From Bizionia paragorgiae (GTDB taxonomy: Bacteria > Bacteroidota > Bacteroidia > Flavobacteriales > Flavobacteriaceae), in assembly GCF_900107625.1 (NCBI RefSeq), contig NZ_FNQK01000008.1:116577-180576 (forward strand): a DNA stretch of 64,000 bases, read 5' to 3'. The first letter of the stretch is position 1; each line of letters starts with the position of its first letter. A program made the translations under genes and the position numbers. The notes beneath the pieces were generated by a model. The model worked only from the letters and a program-made list of their open reading frames with translations, searched no databases and had not been told where the DNA came from. Below are positions 51,494 to 59,790 of this stretch, piece by piece.

Positions 51494-52324
51494 ATGGAAT
51501 CCCTAATTAATTATTTTGAAACCATACCTACTGCACATCGTAGCTTGCTGCTTGTTGGAGGTATCACCCTATTTTGGCTTTTAGAAGGTGCATTCCCACT
51601 GTTTCGATTTAACTATAAAAAATGGAAACATGCTTGGCCTAATCTGTTTTTTACATTAACCACAGTTATTATCAATTTTGCTCTCGCTTTTTTATTATTA
51701 AAAACAGCCGATTGGGTAACGCTAAATAATTTCGGATTGATTAATTGGTTTCCAGAAATGCCACTGGGGCTTTATGTGCTGTTAGGTGTGTTGCTTTTAG
51801 ATTTTATAGGTGCTTATTTAGCGCATTATATAGAACACAAGGTAAAACCATTGTGGATGATTCACCTCGTGCACCATTCCGATCATAATGTCGATACAAC
51901 AACAGCTAATAGACACCACCCCTTAGAAAGTGTAATCCGTTTTGGGTTTACTTTGCTTGGCGTATTTATTATCGGAACCCCCATCGCCATAGTGTTTTTG
52001 TATCAATCCTTATCACTTATTGCCACACAGGTAACCCATGCAAATATTAAAATGCCGAGAACATTAGACCGAGTGCTAAGTTATATTTTTGTTTCTCCAG
52101 ATATGCATAAAGTACATCACCACTATAAATTACCATATACAGATTCTAATTATGGTAATATTTTTTCGATATGGGATCGCCTTTTTGGGACCTATAGGTC
52201 GCTCGATCGGGAGTCTATTGTGTATGGTGTAGATACCTTTCCAAATGCTGAGGAAAATGCAAGTTTAAAACATTTGCTAAAACAACCTTTTCATAAATAC
52301 CGTCATCCCGATTCATCTTTATAA
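51494..52324 (+). CDS. Sterol-desaturase/fatty-acid-hydroxylase family protein
   Basis: 276 residues, about four membrane helices, with the di-iron histidine clusters: H-x3-H in AHYIEHKV, HLVHHSDHN, and HHPLE, plus H-x2-HH in DMHKVHHHYKLPYTDSNYGNIFSIWDRLFGTY. These are diagnostic for integral-membrane hydroxylases/desaturases that act on lipids, including ornithine lipid or carotenoid hydroxylation. Specific substrate unknown. Located 11 bases after the thioredoxin gene. No signal for a distinct regulator. Confidence 0.88.
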   Translation: MESLINYFETIPTAHRSLLLVGGITLFWLLEGAFPLFRFNYKKWKHAWPNLFFTLTTVIINFALAFLLLKTADWVTLNNFGLINWFPEMPLGLYVLLGVLLLDFIGAYLAHYIEHKVKPLWMIHLVHHSDHNVDTTTANRHHPLESVIRFGFTLLGVFIIGTPIAIVFLYQSLSLIATQVTHANIKMPRTLDRVLSYIFVSPDMHKVHHHYKLPYTDSNYGNIFSIWDRLFGTYRSLDRESIVYGVDTFPNAEENASLKHLLKQPFHKYRHPDSSL

Positions 52325-52580
52325 AAAGATGTTAATCGTTAGCTGTTAGTCTGTTAGTCTCTTTGGTGACGTCGTAATTCTTTTATAAATAGCGTCTACT
52401 TTTAAGCCTAAATCTTCCTTTTTTTGTGGTTTAACATACATTAATCAATTTTATAGGTGCTTTGCCGAGTTTATTGTGTGTTTATTACAATTCACTGTAA
52501 TTTTACTTTAAAATAGCAGGTTGCTATACTAGAGTATCCTGTTATTATCGCTTAATAATTAGTAATTGTTTTTCTTAACC
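52325..52580. other. Intergenic region, no gene seen
   Basis: About 256 bases. A short direct repeat (tgttagtc twice, about 52344-52359) is the only clear structure; no open frame or hairpin of note. Confidence 0.4.
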
Positions 52581-53342
52581 ATGAAGACACATCAAAGAAT
52601 ACTGTTTATTGTCTTGGCCTGCGTGCTAAGTGTAGTGGGGTATTCTCAAAACGGAGATTATACCAAACTAGACAAAAATATTAATGATAATAATTTAGGC
52701 TTAGAGCAAAGACTAAGTCGCAATGGCGACACATTAATTCTTAAAAGTAAGGAGCAAATTTTACGTGTTAATTTCTTAAGTCATAAAAATCAAGAAACCT
52801 TGAGTGTAGATGTGGTATCTCATACCGTACGTATTCCGTTATATCATTTTGGAGAAGGGCGCTATACCGTTGCCGTTTATAATGGCCCTAAGATTGTCGT
52901 GTTAGGGTTTAATCGTTTGTTACCATTACCTATTTCTTCAGATTTAGATTTTGATTTAGAAAAAAGTATTCTGCGGTCAAGTCTTTCGGATACCGATTTA
53001 AAAATAAGAGGAATCGAGCCTTTTAGTAAGTCAAGAACCTCAGGACTAACCGAAATTCAAGAAGAACCTTTTCAAAATCAATGGAAACCTAAGCGCGCAT
53101 TGATAACTTCAAACTCGAAAGATCATGAGTTTGAAACTCAAGTAGAACCAAAGACCGATAAAGAATCAAATCAGTCCGTTTCTCAGGTTTCTACGAAATC
53201 GACAGAGGATCAAAAAGCTCAAGAAAAAATTAAATATAGCATTTCCGGAAGGAGAGGTCTTAAAGGTACAGGGAAGGAAATGGAAACTCGCGAAGAGTAC
53301 CGCCAACGTAACTTAAGACCTAATGGAAAAAAATATGATTAA
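52581..53342 (+). CDS. Secreted protein of unknown function
   Basis: I chose ATG 52581 because it gives a proper signal peptide (MKTHQRILFIVLACVLSVVGYSQ, cleavage after YSQ); the in-frame TTG 15 bases upstream would add residues before it. The mature 230 residues have an N-terminal beta-rich domain (about 30-120, ending FGEGRYTVAVYNGPKIVVLGF) and a long, low-complexity, charged C-terminal tail (about 150-253) that is probably disordered. No domain recognised. The stop overlaps that of the convergent NamZ-like gene by sharing TTAA. Confidence 0.75.
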   Translation: MKTHQRILFIVLACVLSVVGYSQNGDYTKLDKNINDNNLGLEQRLSRNGDTLILKSKEQILRVNFLSHKNQETLSVDVVSHTVRIPLYHFGEGRYTVAVYNGPKIVVLGFNRLLPLPISSDLDFDLEKSILRSSLSDTDLKIRGIEPFSKSRTSGLTEIQEEPFQNQWKPKRALITSNSKDHEFETQVEPKTDKESNQSVSQVSTKSTEDQKAQEKIKYSISGRRGLKGTGKEMETREEYRQRNLRPNGKKYD

Positions 53343-54592
53343 TTATAGATAAAATACTGTTGTCTTAATTTTTCAAACGCCTCTAAGCCATTTTTCCAAG
53401 TGGCTTTTATTTGTGCCTCAGTTAATCCTGCTTCAATTTGTTCCTGTAGTTTTTTTGTACCCGCTAACTTGGTAAAAAAACCATTGCTAATAAAAAATGC
53501 CGACTTGTCTTTCGTGTTGTTGTAAGCGTTAATCAGGTAGCTTAAATTTAATTCCTCCAAGGGCTTTTCTGAACTTAAATTAAAGCCATAGCACAATTGG
53601 TTTTTATATTTAGGGTATTTAGCGCCTTCATTAGGTTTTGGCGTAAACTCAAAATTAGTATTCGATAAATAAGGAGAGCCATAAATTTGAAATTGTAAAT
53701 CCGTACCACGACCAGCACTTACATTCGTCCCCTCAAAGAAACATAAACTCGGGTAAAGGTTTATAGAACTATCGTTAGGTAAGTTTGGAGAAGGTTTAAT
53801 AGGTAGACTATAGGCCATGTCACGCTTGTAATGTTTCACAGGGATTACGGTAAGCTCACATTGTAGATTGTTGTTTAACCACTGCTCACCATTAATCATT
53901 TTTGAATATTCTCCAATAGTAAGACCGTGTACCACAGGAATAGGGTGCATACCCACAAAACTTTGGTGTTGAGGTTCTAAAATTGGCCCGTCAATATAAT
54001 GTCCGTTAGGATTAGGTCGGTCTAATATAAGTACGGGAATATTGTGTTCGGCACAGGCTTCCATGACATAGTGTAACGATGAGATATAAGTGTAAAAACG
54101 AGCACCTACATCTTGAATGTCAAAAATTACCATATCAATTCCTTCTAATTGCTCGGCACTAGGTTTTTTGTTTTTCCCATATAAGGAAACGATAGGCAAG
54201 CCTGTTTTTGTGTCTATACCGTCTTTTACAAGCTCACCAGCATCAGCAGTACCTCGAAAACCGTGTTCTGGAGCAAAAACTTTTTTTACATCAACATGAC
54301 GCTGAAGTAAAGAGTCTACAATATGTGTGTAAGCTGTTTGTGTCTTGTTTTTAAAAATAACCGAAGTTTGGTTGGCAACAATAGCCACGCGCTTGCCGTT
54401 TAATAAAGAGAGGTAGCTTTCAGTTTGATTCGCACCAACACTAAGTTGAGGGGGGGTATGAGTCGGGGGTGTAGGTTTAGTGTTAGTAATAGGCTTGTTT
54501 TTAGTGGTAGTGCTTGCAGTAGATTCACTTCCGCAAGAAAACCCTAAAAAAAGAAAGAATAAAACTGTATTTTTGAACAAAGTTAATTTCAT
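53339..54592 (-). CDS. NamZ-type exo-beta-N-acetylmuramidase lipoprotein (DUF1343)
   Basis: 417 residues with lipoprotein Cys20 in FLGFSCGS followed by a Thr/Pro/Asn-rich linker (about 21-50). The catalytic domain (about 55-417) holds VAIVANQTSVI, VFAPEHGFRGTADAGE, VIFDIQDVGARFYTYI and LDRPNPNG, all DUF1343/GH171 signatures. NamZ releases MurNAc from peptidoglycan fragments, so this is a probable cell-wall recycling enzyme on the outer membrane's periplasmic face or surface. The start is only nine bases from that of the divergent permease. Confidence 0.9.
   Translation of the reverse strand: MKLTLFKNTVLFFLFLGFSCGSESTASTTTKNKPITNTKPTPPTHTPPQLSVGANQTESYLSLLNGKRVAIVANQTSVIFKNKTQTAYTHIVDSLLQRHVDVKKVFAPEHGFRGTADAGELVKDGIDTKTGLPIVSLYGKNKKPSAEQLEGIDMVIFDIQDVGARFYTYISSLHYVMEACAEHNIPVLILDRPNPNGHYIDGPILEPQHQSFVGMHPIPVVHGLTIGEYSKMINGEQWLNNNLQCELTVIPVKHYKRDMAYSLPIKPSPNLPNDSSINLYPSLCFFEGTNVSAGRGTDLQFQIYGSPYLSNTNFEFTPKPNEGAKYPKYKNQLCYGFNLSSEKPLEELNLSYLINAYNNTKDKSAFFISNGFFTKLAGTKKLQEQIEAGLTEAQIKATWKNGLEAFEKLRQQYFIYN
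54568..54575 (+). promoter_or_regulatory. -7 box within the NamZ gene serving the permease gene
   Basis: tatttttg matches TAnnTTTG exactly, 26 bases before the start at 54602. It lies inside the first codons of the minus-strand NamZ-like gene. No -33 match is apparent. Confidence 0.4.
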
Positions 54593-54601
54593 AAGAATAA
54601 T

Positions 54602-55837
54602 TTGAATTTCGAATATTTTATAGCTAAACGTTTTATAGACTCTAAAACGTATAAAAGTAGTATATCGGCACCAATAATAAAAATTGGAATTGTTGCCATT
54701 GCCTTAGGTATTATTGTTATGCTAATCGCCATTGCGACAGGGATTGGTTTGGAACAGAAAATTAGAGAAAAAGTAATTGCGTTTAACGGACATACTATTA
54801 TTTCTAATTTCGATGCCAATAACTCCCAAGAAAGCATCCGGCCTATTACTACGAAACAAGAGTTTTATCCTCAATTTTCTACCGTAAATGGTATTAAGCA
54901 TATACAAGGTGTTGCTACAAAATCGGGTGTTATCCGTAAGGAAGATGCTTACGAATATGTAATGGTTAAAGGCGTGGGTGCCGATTATGATTGGACCTAT
55001 TTTAAGGAGTATTTAGTAGAAGGTGAATTACCCGATTTTACAGGCAAAAGAAATGAAGATTTATTAGTGTCTCGCTATTTGGCAGACCGATTGCATTTAA
55101 GTGTCGGGGATAAAATAAGTACTTACTTTTTAAAAGATGACGAAAATAAACCGCCAAGTATTATTAGTTACAATGTGGTCGGTATTTATAATTCCGGTTT
55201 TAAAGATTTTGACCAGTTATTTGTGGTTGGCGATATCAAACACCTTCAACGTCTTAACAAATGGGAAGACGATGAGGTTGGAAATTTCGAGGTTTTTATA
55301 GACGATTATAATCAATTAGACGCCAAAGACGAAGAAATTTACCGTGCTATTCCATCCACCTTAAAAACAGAAAAAGTATCCGATCGTTTTTATACCATTT
55401 TCGAATGGATAAGTATTTTCGATAAAAATATATACGGTATTATTGGTATAATGATCCTCGTAGCCGGTATTAATATGATTACAGCCCTACTGGTTTTAAT
55501 TCTCGAGCGCACCCAAGTAATTGGGATTTTAAAAGCCTTGGGAAGCAGTAATGTGAGTATAAGAAAAATCTTTCTTTACAATGCCACCTATTTAATTATT
55601 GTAGGCTTATTCTGGGGGAACTTAATTGGTTTAAGCCTGTTGTTTGCGCAAAAATATTTTAATTTATTCCCATTAGATCCCGAATCATATTACGTGTCTA
55701 CCGTTCCGGTTTATCTTAATTTGGGGTATATTTTAGCCTTAAACTTGGGGGCTTTTGTGCTCTGTATGGCCATGTTGTTAATTCCGTCGTATATTATAAC
55801 AAAAATATCTCCGGTAAAGGCCATTCGCTTCGAATAG
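54602..55837 (+). CDS. ABC transporter permease, LolE/FtsX-like
   Basis: 411 residues starting at TTG 54602 (MNFEYFIAKRFI...). FtsX/MacB-family layout: TM1 (about 24-46), large periplasmic MacB_PCD domain (about 48-265), then TM2-TM4 (about 275-297, 323-350, 378-402) ending KISPVKAIRFE. The FEYFIAKRFI start and VAGINMITALLVLILERTQVIGILKALG are the lipoprotein-release (LolC/LolE) type. FtsX itself is smaller, so LolE is favoured. No ATPase gene is adjacent; an ABC ATPase at 41191 is FtsE-like. It may export or release lipoproteins. Confidence 0.85.
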   Translation: MNFEYFIAKRFIDSKTYKSSISAPIIKIGIVAIALGIIVMLIAIATGIGLEQKIREKVIAFNGHTIISNFDANNSQESIRPITTKQEFYPQFSTVNGIKHIQGVATKSGVIRKEDAYEYVMVKGVGADYDWTYFKEYLVEGELPDFTGKRNEDLLVSRYLADRLHLSVGDKISTYFLKDDENKPPSIISYNVVGIYNSGFKDFDQLFVVGDIKHLQRLNKWEDDEVGNFEVFIDDYNQLDAKDEEIYRAIPSTLKTEKVSDRFYTIFEWISIFDKNIYGIIGIMILVAGINMITALLVLILERTQVIGILKALGSSNVSIRKIFLYNATYLIIVGLFWGNLIGLSLLFAQKYFNLFPLDPESYYVSTVPVYLNLGYILALNLGAFVLCMAMLLIPSYIITKISPVKAIRFE

Positions 55838-55845
55838 TAGTTTTT

Positions 55846-55930
55846 GGGCGTTACCTAAAGGTCGGGCTCTCGCTAGTCGCTTCCCGAAACAAATCGGGAG
55901 AGCTCCAACAATAGCTCCATCCCTAACGCA
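55846..55930 (+). repeat. Dispersed intergenic repeat, copy B
   Basis: Between the permease stop and the CBS-like gene: gggcgttacc, then gggctctcgct (55864-55874), a hairpin (tcccga/tcggga), and ccatccctaacgc. It shares gggct-tcgct and atccctaacgc with copy A; the middle differs. Confidence 0.5.
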
Positions 55931-55969
55931 TTTATTAGTCGATGTTTAGTAAAACAGCTAAGAATTCTT

Positions 55970-55977
55970 TACTTTTG
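55970..55977 (+). promoter_or_regulatory. Promoter of the CBS-like gene
   Basis: tacttttg is an exact TAnnTTTG, 18 bases before the ATG at 55996. tttagt (55945) makes a one-mismatch -33 TTTG at a spacing of 21. Confidence 0.55.
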
Positions 55978-55995
55978 CCGCAGTAAAAAAAGACT

Positions 55996-56976
55996 ATGAA
56001 ATACGCAAAAAATATACTTGAAACTATAGGTAATACACCGTTAGTTAAAATTAATGCTTTAACCAAAGACTTACCGTGTTTGGTACTATCAAAATACGAA
56101 ACTTTTAATCCTGGAAACTCTGTAAAAGACCGTATGGCTTTACAAATGATCGAGGATGCTGAAGCCGATGGACGTTTAAAACCCGGAGGAACTATTATCG
56201 AAGGGACTTCTGGAAATACCGGAATGGGTCTAGCCCTAGCCGCTATAGTTAAAGGTTATAAATGTATTTTTGTAATGGCCGATAAGCAATCTAAAGAAAA
56301 AGTAGATATGCTAAAAGCAGTAGGAGCAGAAGTCGTTGTTTGTCCGACAGCTGTAGAGCCAGACGATCCGCGTTCTTACTATTCGGTTTCAAAACGCTTA
56401 GGAGAAGAAACACCTAACTCTTGGTATGTAAACCAATATGATAACCCTAGTAATACCAAAGCACACTACGAAAGTACAGGTCCAGAAATCTGGAAGCAAA
56501 CCGAAGGTAAAATCACACACTTTGTGGTGGGGGTTGGAACCGGAGGAACAATTTCTGGTGTTGGAAAATATTTAAAAGAGCAAAATCCGAATGTGAAAGT
56601 TTGGGGTGTTGATACCTACGGGTCGGTATTTAAAAAATACCACGAAACAGGAATTTTCGATGAAAATGAAATTTATCCTTATGTTACCGAAGGTATTGGA
56701 GAAGATATCTTACCAAAAAATGTTGATTTTTCTATTATCGATGGTTTTACTAAAGTTACCGATAAAGATGCTGCTGTTTACACGCAACGTCTAGCAAAAG
56801 AAGAAGGTATGTTTTTAGGTAATAGTGCTGGTGCAGCAATAAAAGGTGTTCTACAACTTAAAGAACACTTCAAAAAAGACGATGTGGTGGTCGTGCTATT
56901 CCATGATCATGGAAGTCGCTACGTAGGGAAAATGTTTAATGACGATTGGATGAGAGAAATGGGTTATATCGAATAA
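55996..56976 (+). CDS. PLP-dependent cystathionine beta-synthase-like enzyme
   Basis: 326 residues, one PLP beta-family domain. PLP Lys is K44 in PGNSVKDRMAL; phosphate loop GTSGNTG at 70-76; GVGTGGTISGVGKYL binds the phosphate. Sequences such as EKVDMLKAVGAEVVVCPTAVEPDDPRSY and VTEGIGEDILPKNVDFSIID are closer to cystathionine beta-synthase than to CysK, but there are no C-terminal CBS domains. It could act as a CBS or a cysteine synthase; sequence alone cannot decide. Monocistronic, terminator at 57011. Confidence 0.9.
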   Translation: MKYAKNILETIGNTPLVKINALTKDLPCLVLSKYETFNPGNSVKDRMALQMIEDAEADGRLKPGGTIIEGTSGNTGMGLALAAIVKGYKCIFVMADKQSKEKVDMLKAVGAEVVVCPTAVEPDDPRSYYSVSKRLGEETPNSWYVNQYDNPSNTKAHYESTGPEIWKQTEGKITHFVVGVGTGGTISGVGKYLKEQNPNVKVWGVDTYGSVFKKYHETGIFDENEIYPYVTEGIGEDILPKNVDFSIIDGFTKVTDKDAAVYTQRLAKEEGMFLGNSAGAAIKGVLQLKEHFKKDDVVVVLFHDHGSRYVGKMFNDDWMREMGYIE

Positions 56977-57010
56977 TATACCTTTTATTAAAATTAATAT
57001 TAAGATTATA

Positions 57011-57046
57011 AAAAAAAAGTATAGCCCAAAAGCTATACTTTTTTTT
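57011..57046 (+). terminator. Intrinsic terminator of the CBS-like gene
   Basis: A 15-bp stem (57011-57025 with 57032-57046; aaaaaaaagtatagc) closes a six-base loop, with T-tail. A and T runs make it bidirectional. Confidence 0.85.
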
Positions 57047-57106
57047 GTTCTCTTGTATTGCAATTAAATTCTATAGTATTCAAAACTAATTACTTAAATT
57101 AGTAAG

Positions 57107-58384
57107 ATGCAAGAAGATTTCCTACATTATTTATGGAAACATAAAAAGTTTCAAACCGGAGCACTCCAAACAACAAATAAAGAAACTGTTGTTATTAAGG
57201 CTGTGGGTGATCATAACCATAATTCTGGTCCAGATTTTTTTAATGCCAAGCTACATATAGGAGACCAATTATGGGCGGGTAATGTAGAGATTCATATTAA
57301 GTCTAGCGATTGGTACGTTCACCGTCACGAAACCGATGCTAATTACGACAATGTAATCCTTCATGTGGTTTGGGAACACGATACCGAGGTGTTTAGAAAA
57401 GACAATTCGGCGATACCTACTTTAGTTCTTAAACCTTATGTTCCTTTAGAAGCGATTTCAGCTTACCAAGCGATTTTTACTAGGTCTCAGAAATGGATTA
57501 ATTGCGAAAACGACATCGAAAAAGTCGATTCTTTTGTTGTTAATAATTGGTTAGAGGGCTTATATTTTGAGCGTTTGGAACGAAAAGCAAATACGATTGC
57601 TTTGAGTTTGGAGCAAAATAAAAACAATTGGGAAGCGGTACTCTTTCAGTTGTTATGTAAGAATTTCGGACTTAAGGTTAATGGGGATGCGTTTTATAGT
57701 CTAGCGAAATCTATCGACTTCTCGGTGTTTAGGAAACATCAAAATAATCTACCTAGTTTAGAGGCTCTACTATTTGGGCAAGCCAACTTACTGTCTGCCG
57801 ATGGTCAAGACCCCTATTTTTTAGACCTTCAACAAGAATATAGGTTTATAAAACAAAAATTTGGCTTGCAAACACAATCGGTGGTGCCAATGCAATTTTT
57901 TAGACTACGGCCACCAAATTTCCCGACCATTCGCTTGTCGCAATTAGCACAAGTTTATGTCAAGAATAAAAACGTGTTCTCTCAAGTTATAGAAGCTAAA
58001 ACTATAGAAGCCTTTTATGATCTGTTTGATGTGGAAACATCGGTCTACTGGGAAAGCCACTATACTTTTAATAACCCTTCAAAAAAAAGCAAAAAGAAAG
58101 TTACTAAAGCGTTTGTCGATTTACTGCTAATCAATACCATAATTCCTATAAAATTTAGTTACTCAAAATTTTTAGGAAAGGAAAGCGATGATGAGTTAAC
58201 CGCGTTAATTAGTGCTATCCCTTCAGAAAAAAATAGCATTGTCACAAAGTTTGGGAGTTTAAAAGTGAATTCTAAAACAGCATTACACTCTCAAGCTGTC
58301 TTACAATTAAAATCAGAATATTGCGATAAAAACAAATGTTTGCACTGTGCGATAGGAAATGTTTTAATTAACAGGCGTATTTAG
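57107..58384 (+). CDS. DUF2851 family protein
   Basis: 425 residues with no signal or membrane segment. The N-terminal DHNHNSGPDFFNAKLHIGDQLWAGNVEIHIKSSDWYVHRHETD is the hallmark of DUF2851 (GPDF-x-A and VEIH resemble nuclease-like PD-(D/E)XK strands; that is an inference). Cys-rich end: YCDKNKCLHCAIG. In many Bacteroidota the family precedes a PspC-domain gene, as here (stop followed after 54 bases by the PspC start). Function unknown. Confidence 0.88.
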   Translation: MQEDFLHYLWKHKKFQTGALQTTNKETVVIKAVGDHNHNSGPDFFNAKLHIGDQLWAGNVEIHIKSSDWYVHRHETDANYDNVILHVVWEHDTEVFRKDNSAIPTLVLKPYVPLEAISAYQAIFTRSQKWINCENDIEKVDSFVVNNWLEGLYFERLERKANTIALSLEQNKNNWEAVLFQLLCKNFGLKVNGDAFYSLAKSIDFSVFRKHQNNLPSLEALLFGQANLLSADGQDPYFLDLQQEYRFIKQKFGLQTQSVVPMQFFRLRPPNFPTIRLSQLAQVYVKNKNVFSQVIEAKTIEAFYDLFDVETSVYWESHYTFNNPSKKSKKKVTKAFVDLLLINTIIPIKFSYSKFLGKESDDELTALISAIPSEKNSIVTKFGSLKVNSKTALHSQAVLQLKSEYCDKNKCLHCAIGNVLINRRI

Positions 58385-58438
58385 TTGTGTTACTTGAATT
58401 TCTTGTGCACGCTTTCGCAAAATTTAGTAAATTGCACT

Positions 58439-58666
58439 ATGAATATTTTTTATAAACCAGTTTTGTTTTTCCAAAAACACGGATATTACGTGTGTCAGCG
58501 TATTGCCGATAGGCTTGGGATACGAGCAAAAGTAGTACGGACTTCTTTTATGTATCTTACTTTTGTAACCTTAGGTTTTGGTTTTGCATTATACCTTTTT
58601 CTTGCCTTTTGGATTCGTATTAAAGATTTTATTTACTCTAAACGAACCTCAGTTTTCGATCTTTAA
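58439..58666 (+). CDS. PspC-domain small membrane protein
   Basis: 75 residues from ATG 58439; an in-frame TTG at 58385 would give an 18-residue non-homologous prefix. The PspC pattern is clear: a short N-terminal helix with VCQRIADRLGIRAKVVRTSFMYLTFVTLGFGFALYLFLAFWI, where one membrane helix follows the R-V-R pattern. Typically part of membrane-stress responses. It ends 3 bases before the K+ channel gene and is probably co-transcribed with DUF2851. Confidence 0.82.
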   Translation: MNIFYKPVLFFQKHGYYVCQRIADRLGIRAKVVRTSFMYLTFVTLGFGFALYLFLAFWIRIKDFIYSKRTSVFDL

Positions 58667-58669
58667 GAT

Positions 58670-59695
58670 ATGCAAGACTCTATCATCCGTTTTTTTAGAA
58701 CTAAAATTTATACAGCATTAATTTTACTTGCTTTAGTTCTATTATTTGGCGTTTTAGGGTTTCGAATCATTTCTGGATACTCTTGGATTGATTCCCTATA
58801 TATGACGGTGATTACGATAACAACCGTTGGTTTTGGGGAAGTTCAACCTTTAGACGATGCCTCAAAAATTTTCACGGTCTTACTTATTTTATTTAGCGTT
58901 ATCATTGTAGGGTATGCCTTGACTGTGATTACCGAATATATTTTAAGTGGTAATAAGCTTGATCAATTAAAACAAAAAAATATGCAGAAAAAAATTGACG
59001 ATCTAAAAAATCACATTATTATTTGTGGTTATGGTCGAAACGGAAAGCAAGCTGCTAAGAAATTATTAGATTATAAAAAGTCCTTTATTATTATCGAATA
59101 TAATAAAGAAATCATAGAGAAATATCAAAGTGATGACATTCTATTTGTTTATGGAAATGCTAATGAAGATAAAGTGCTTTTAGAAGCGGGAATAGAAAGA
59201 GCATCTACCTTAATTTCGGCTTTGCCCGATGATGCCGATAATCTGTTTGTGGTACTTTCTGCACGACAAATAAATAAGGAAATGACTATAATTAGTCGTG
59301 CTGCTCAAGAAACCTCTTGTGATAAATTAAAGTTGGCAGGAGCAAATAATGTGATTTTACCCGATCAAATTGGGGGTGATCATATGGCGTCATTAGTAGT
59401 TGTTCCAGATTTATTAGAGTTTATTCAAAACCTGTCAGTGATTGGAGAAAGGAACATAAATATAGAGGAGATACACGTCAATAAACTGTATGATCCTACA
59501 ACTAATATAAAGACTATTAGGGATTTAGATTTAAGAAACAAATCAGGGTGCACAGTTATAGGTTATAAAGCCAGTAATGGTGATTACCTCGTGAATCCGG
59601 AATCTGATATAAAATTAATGCCAGATTCTAAAGTGATTGTTTTAGGACGCCCGGAACAAATACATAAATTAAACGCCCTATTTAATTTAGATTAG
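58670..59695 (+). CDS. Potassium channel with RCK domain (TrkA-N)
   Basis: 341 residues. Two membrane helices (about 14-31, 68-91) flank a pore loop with filter T-V-G-F-G (52-56) in TITTVGFGEVQPLDD, the Kch/MthK 2TM layout. The cytoplasmic part is RCK_N, a Rossmann nucleotide-binding domain (HIIICGYGRNGKQAAKKLL, about 112-130, and IIIEYNKEIIEK), followed by RCK_C with the terminal VLGRPEQIHKLN. Gating by ligand is expected. The start is 3 bases after the PspC gene, forming an operon with DUF2851-PspC. Confidence 0.92.
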   Translation: MQDSIIRFFRTKIYTALILLALVLLFGVLGFRIISGYSWIDSLYMTVITITTVGFGEVQPLDDASKIFTVLLILFSVIIVGYALTVITEYILSGNKLDQLKQKNMQKKIDDLKNHIIICGYGRNGKQAAKKLLDYKKSFIIIEYNKEIIEKYQSDDILFVYGNANEDKVLLEAGIERASTLISALPDDADNLFVVLSARQINKEMTIISRAAQETSCDKLKLAGANNVILPDQIGGDHMASLVVVPDLLEFIQNLSVIGERNINIEEIHVNKLYDPTTNIKTIRDLDLRNKSGCTVIGYKASNGDYLVNPESDIKLMPDSKVIVLGRPEQIHKLNALFNLD

Positions 59696-59790
59696 ATGAA
59701 ACGATTTTAACGATGAGGGCTTTAATTATTCGTCATTTTTTTGCATATTGCTAACCTTTTACTAACAAATAATTAACAAATAAATATATT

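Noticed and set aside
54602..55837. Identification of the permease as FtsX, partner of the FtsE-like ATPase at 41191
   Set aside because: It is about 110 residues longer than FtsX and has LolC/LolE-type sequence; it is 13 kb away with no shared operon.
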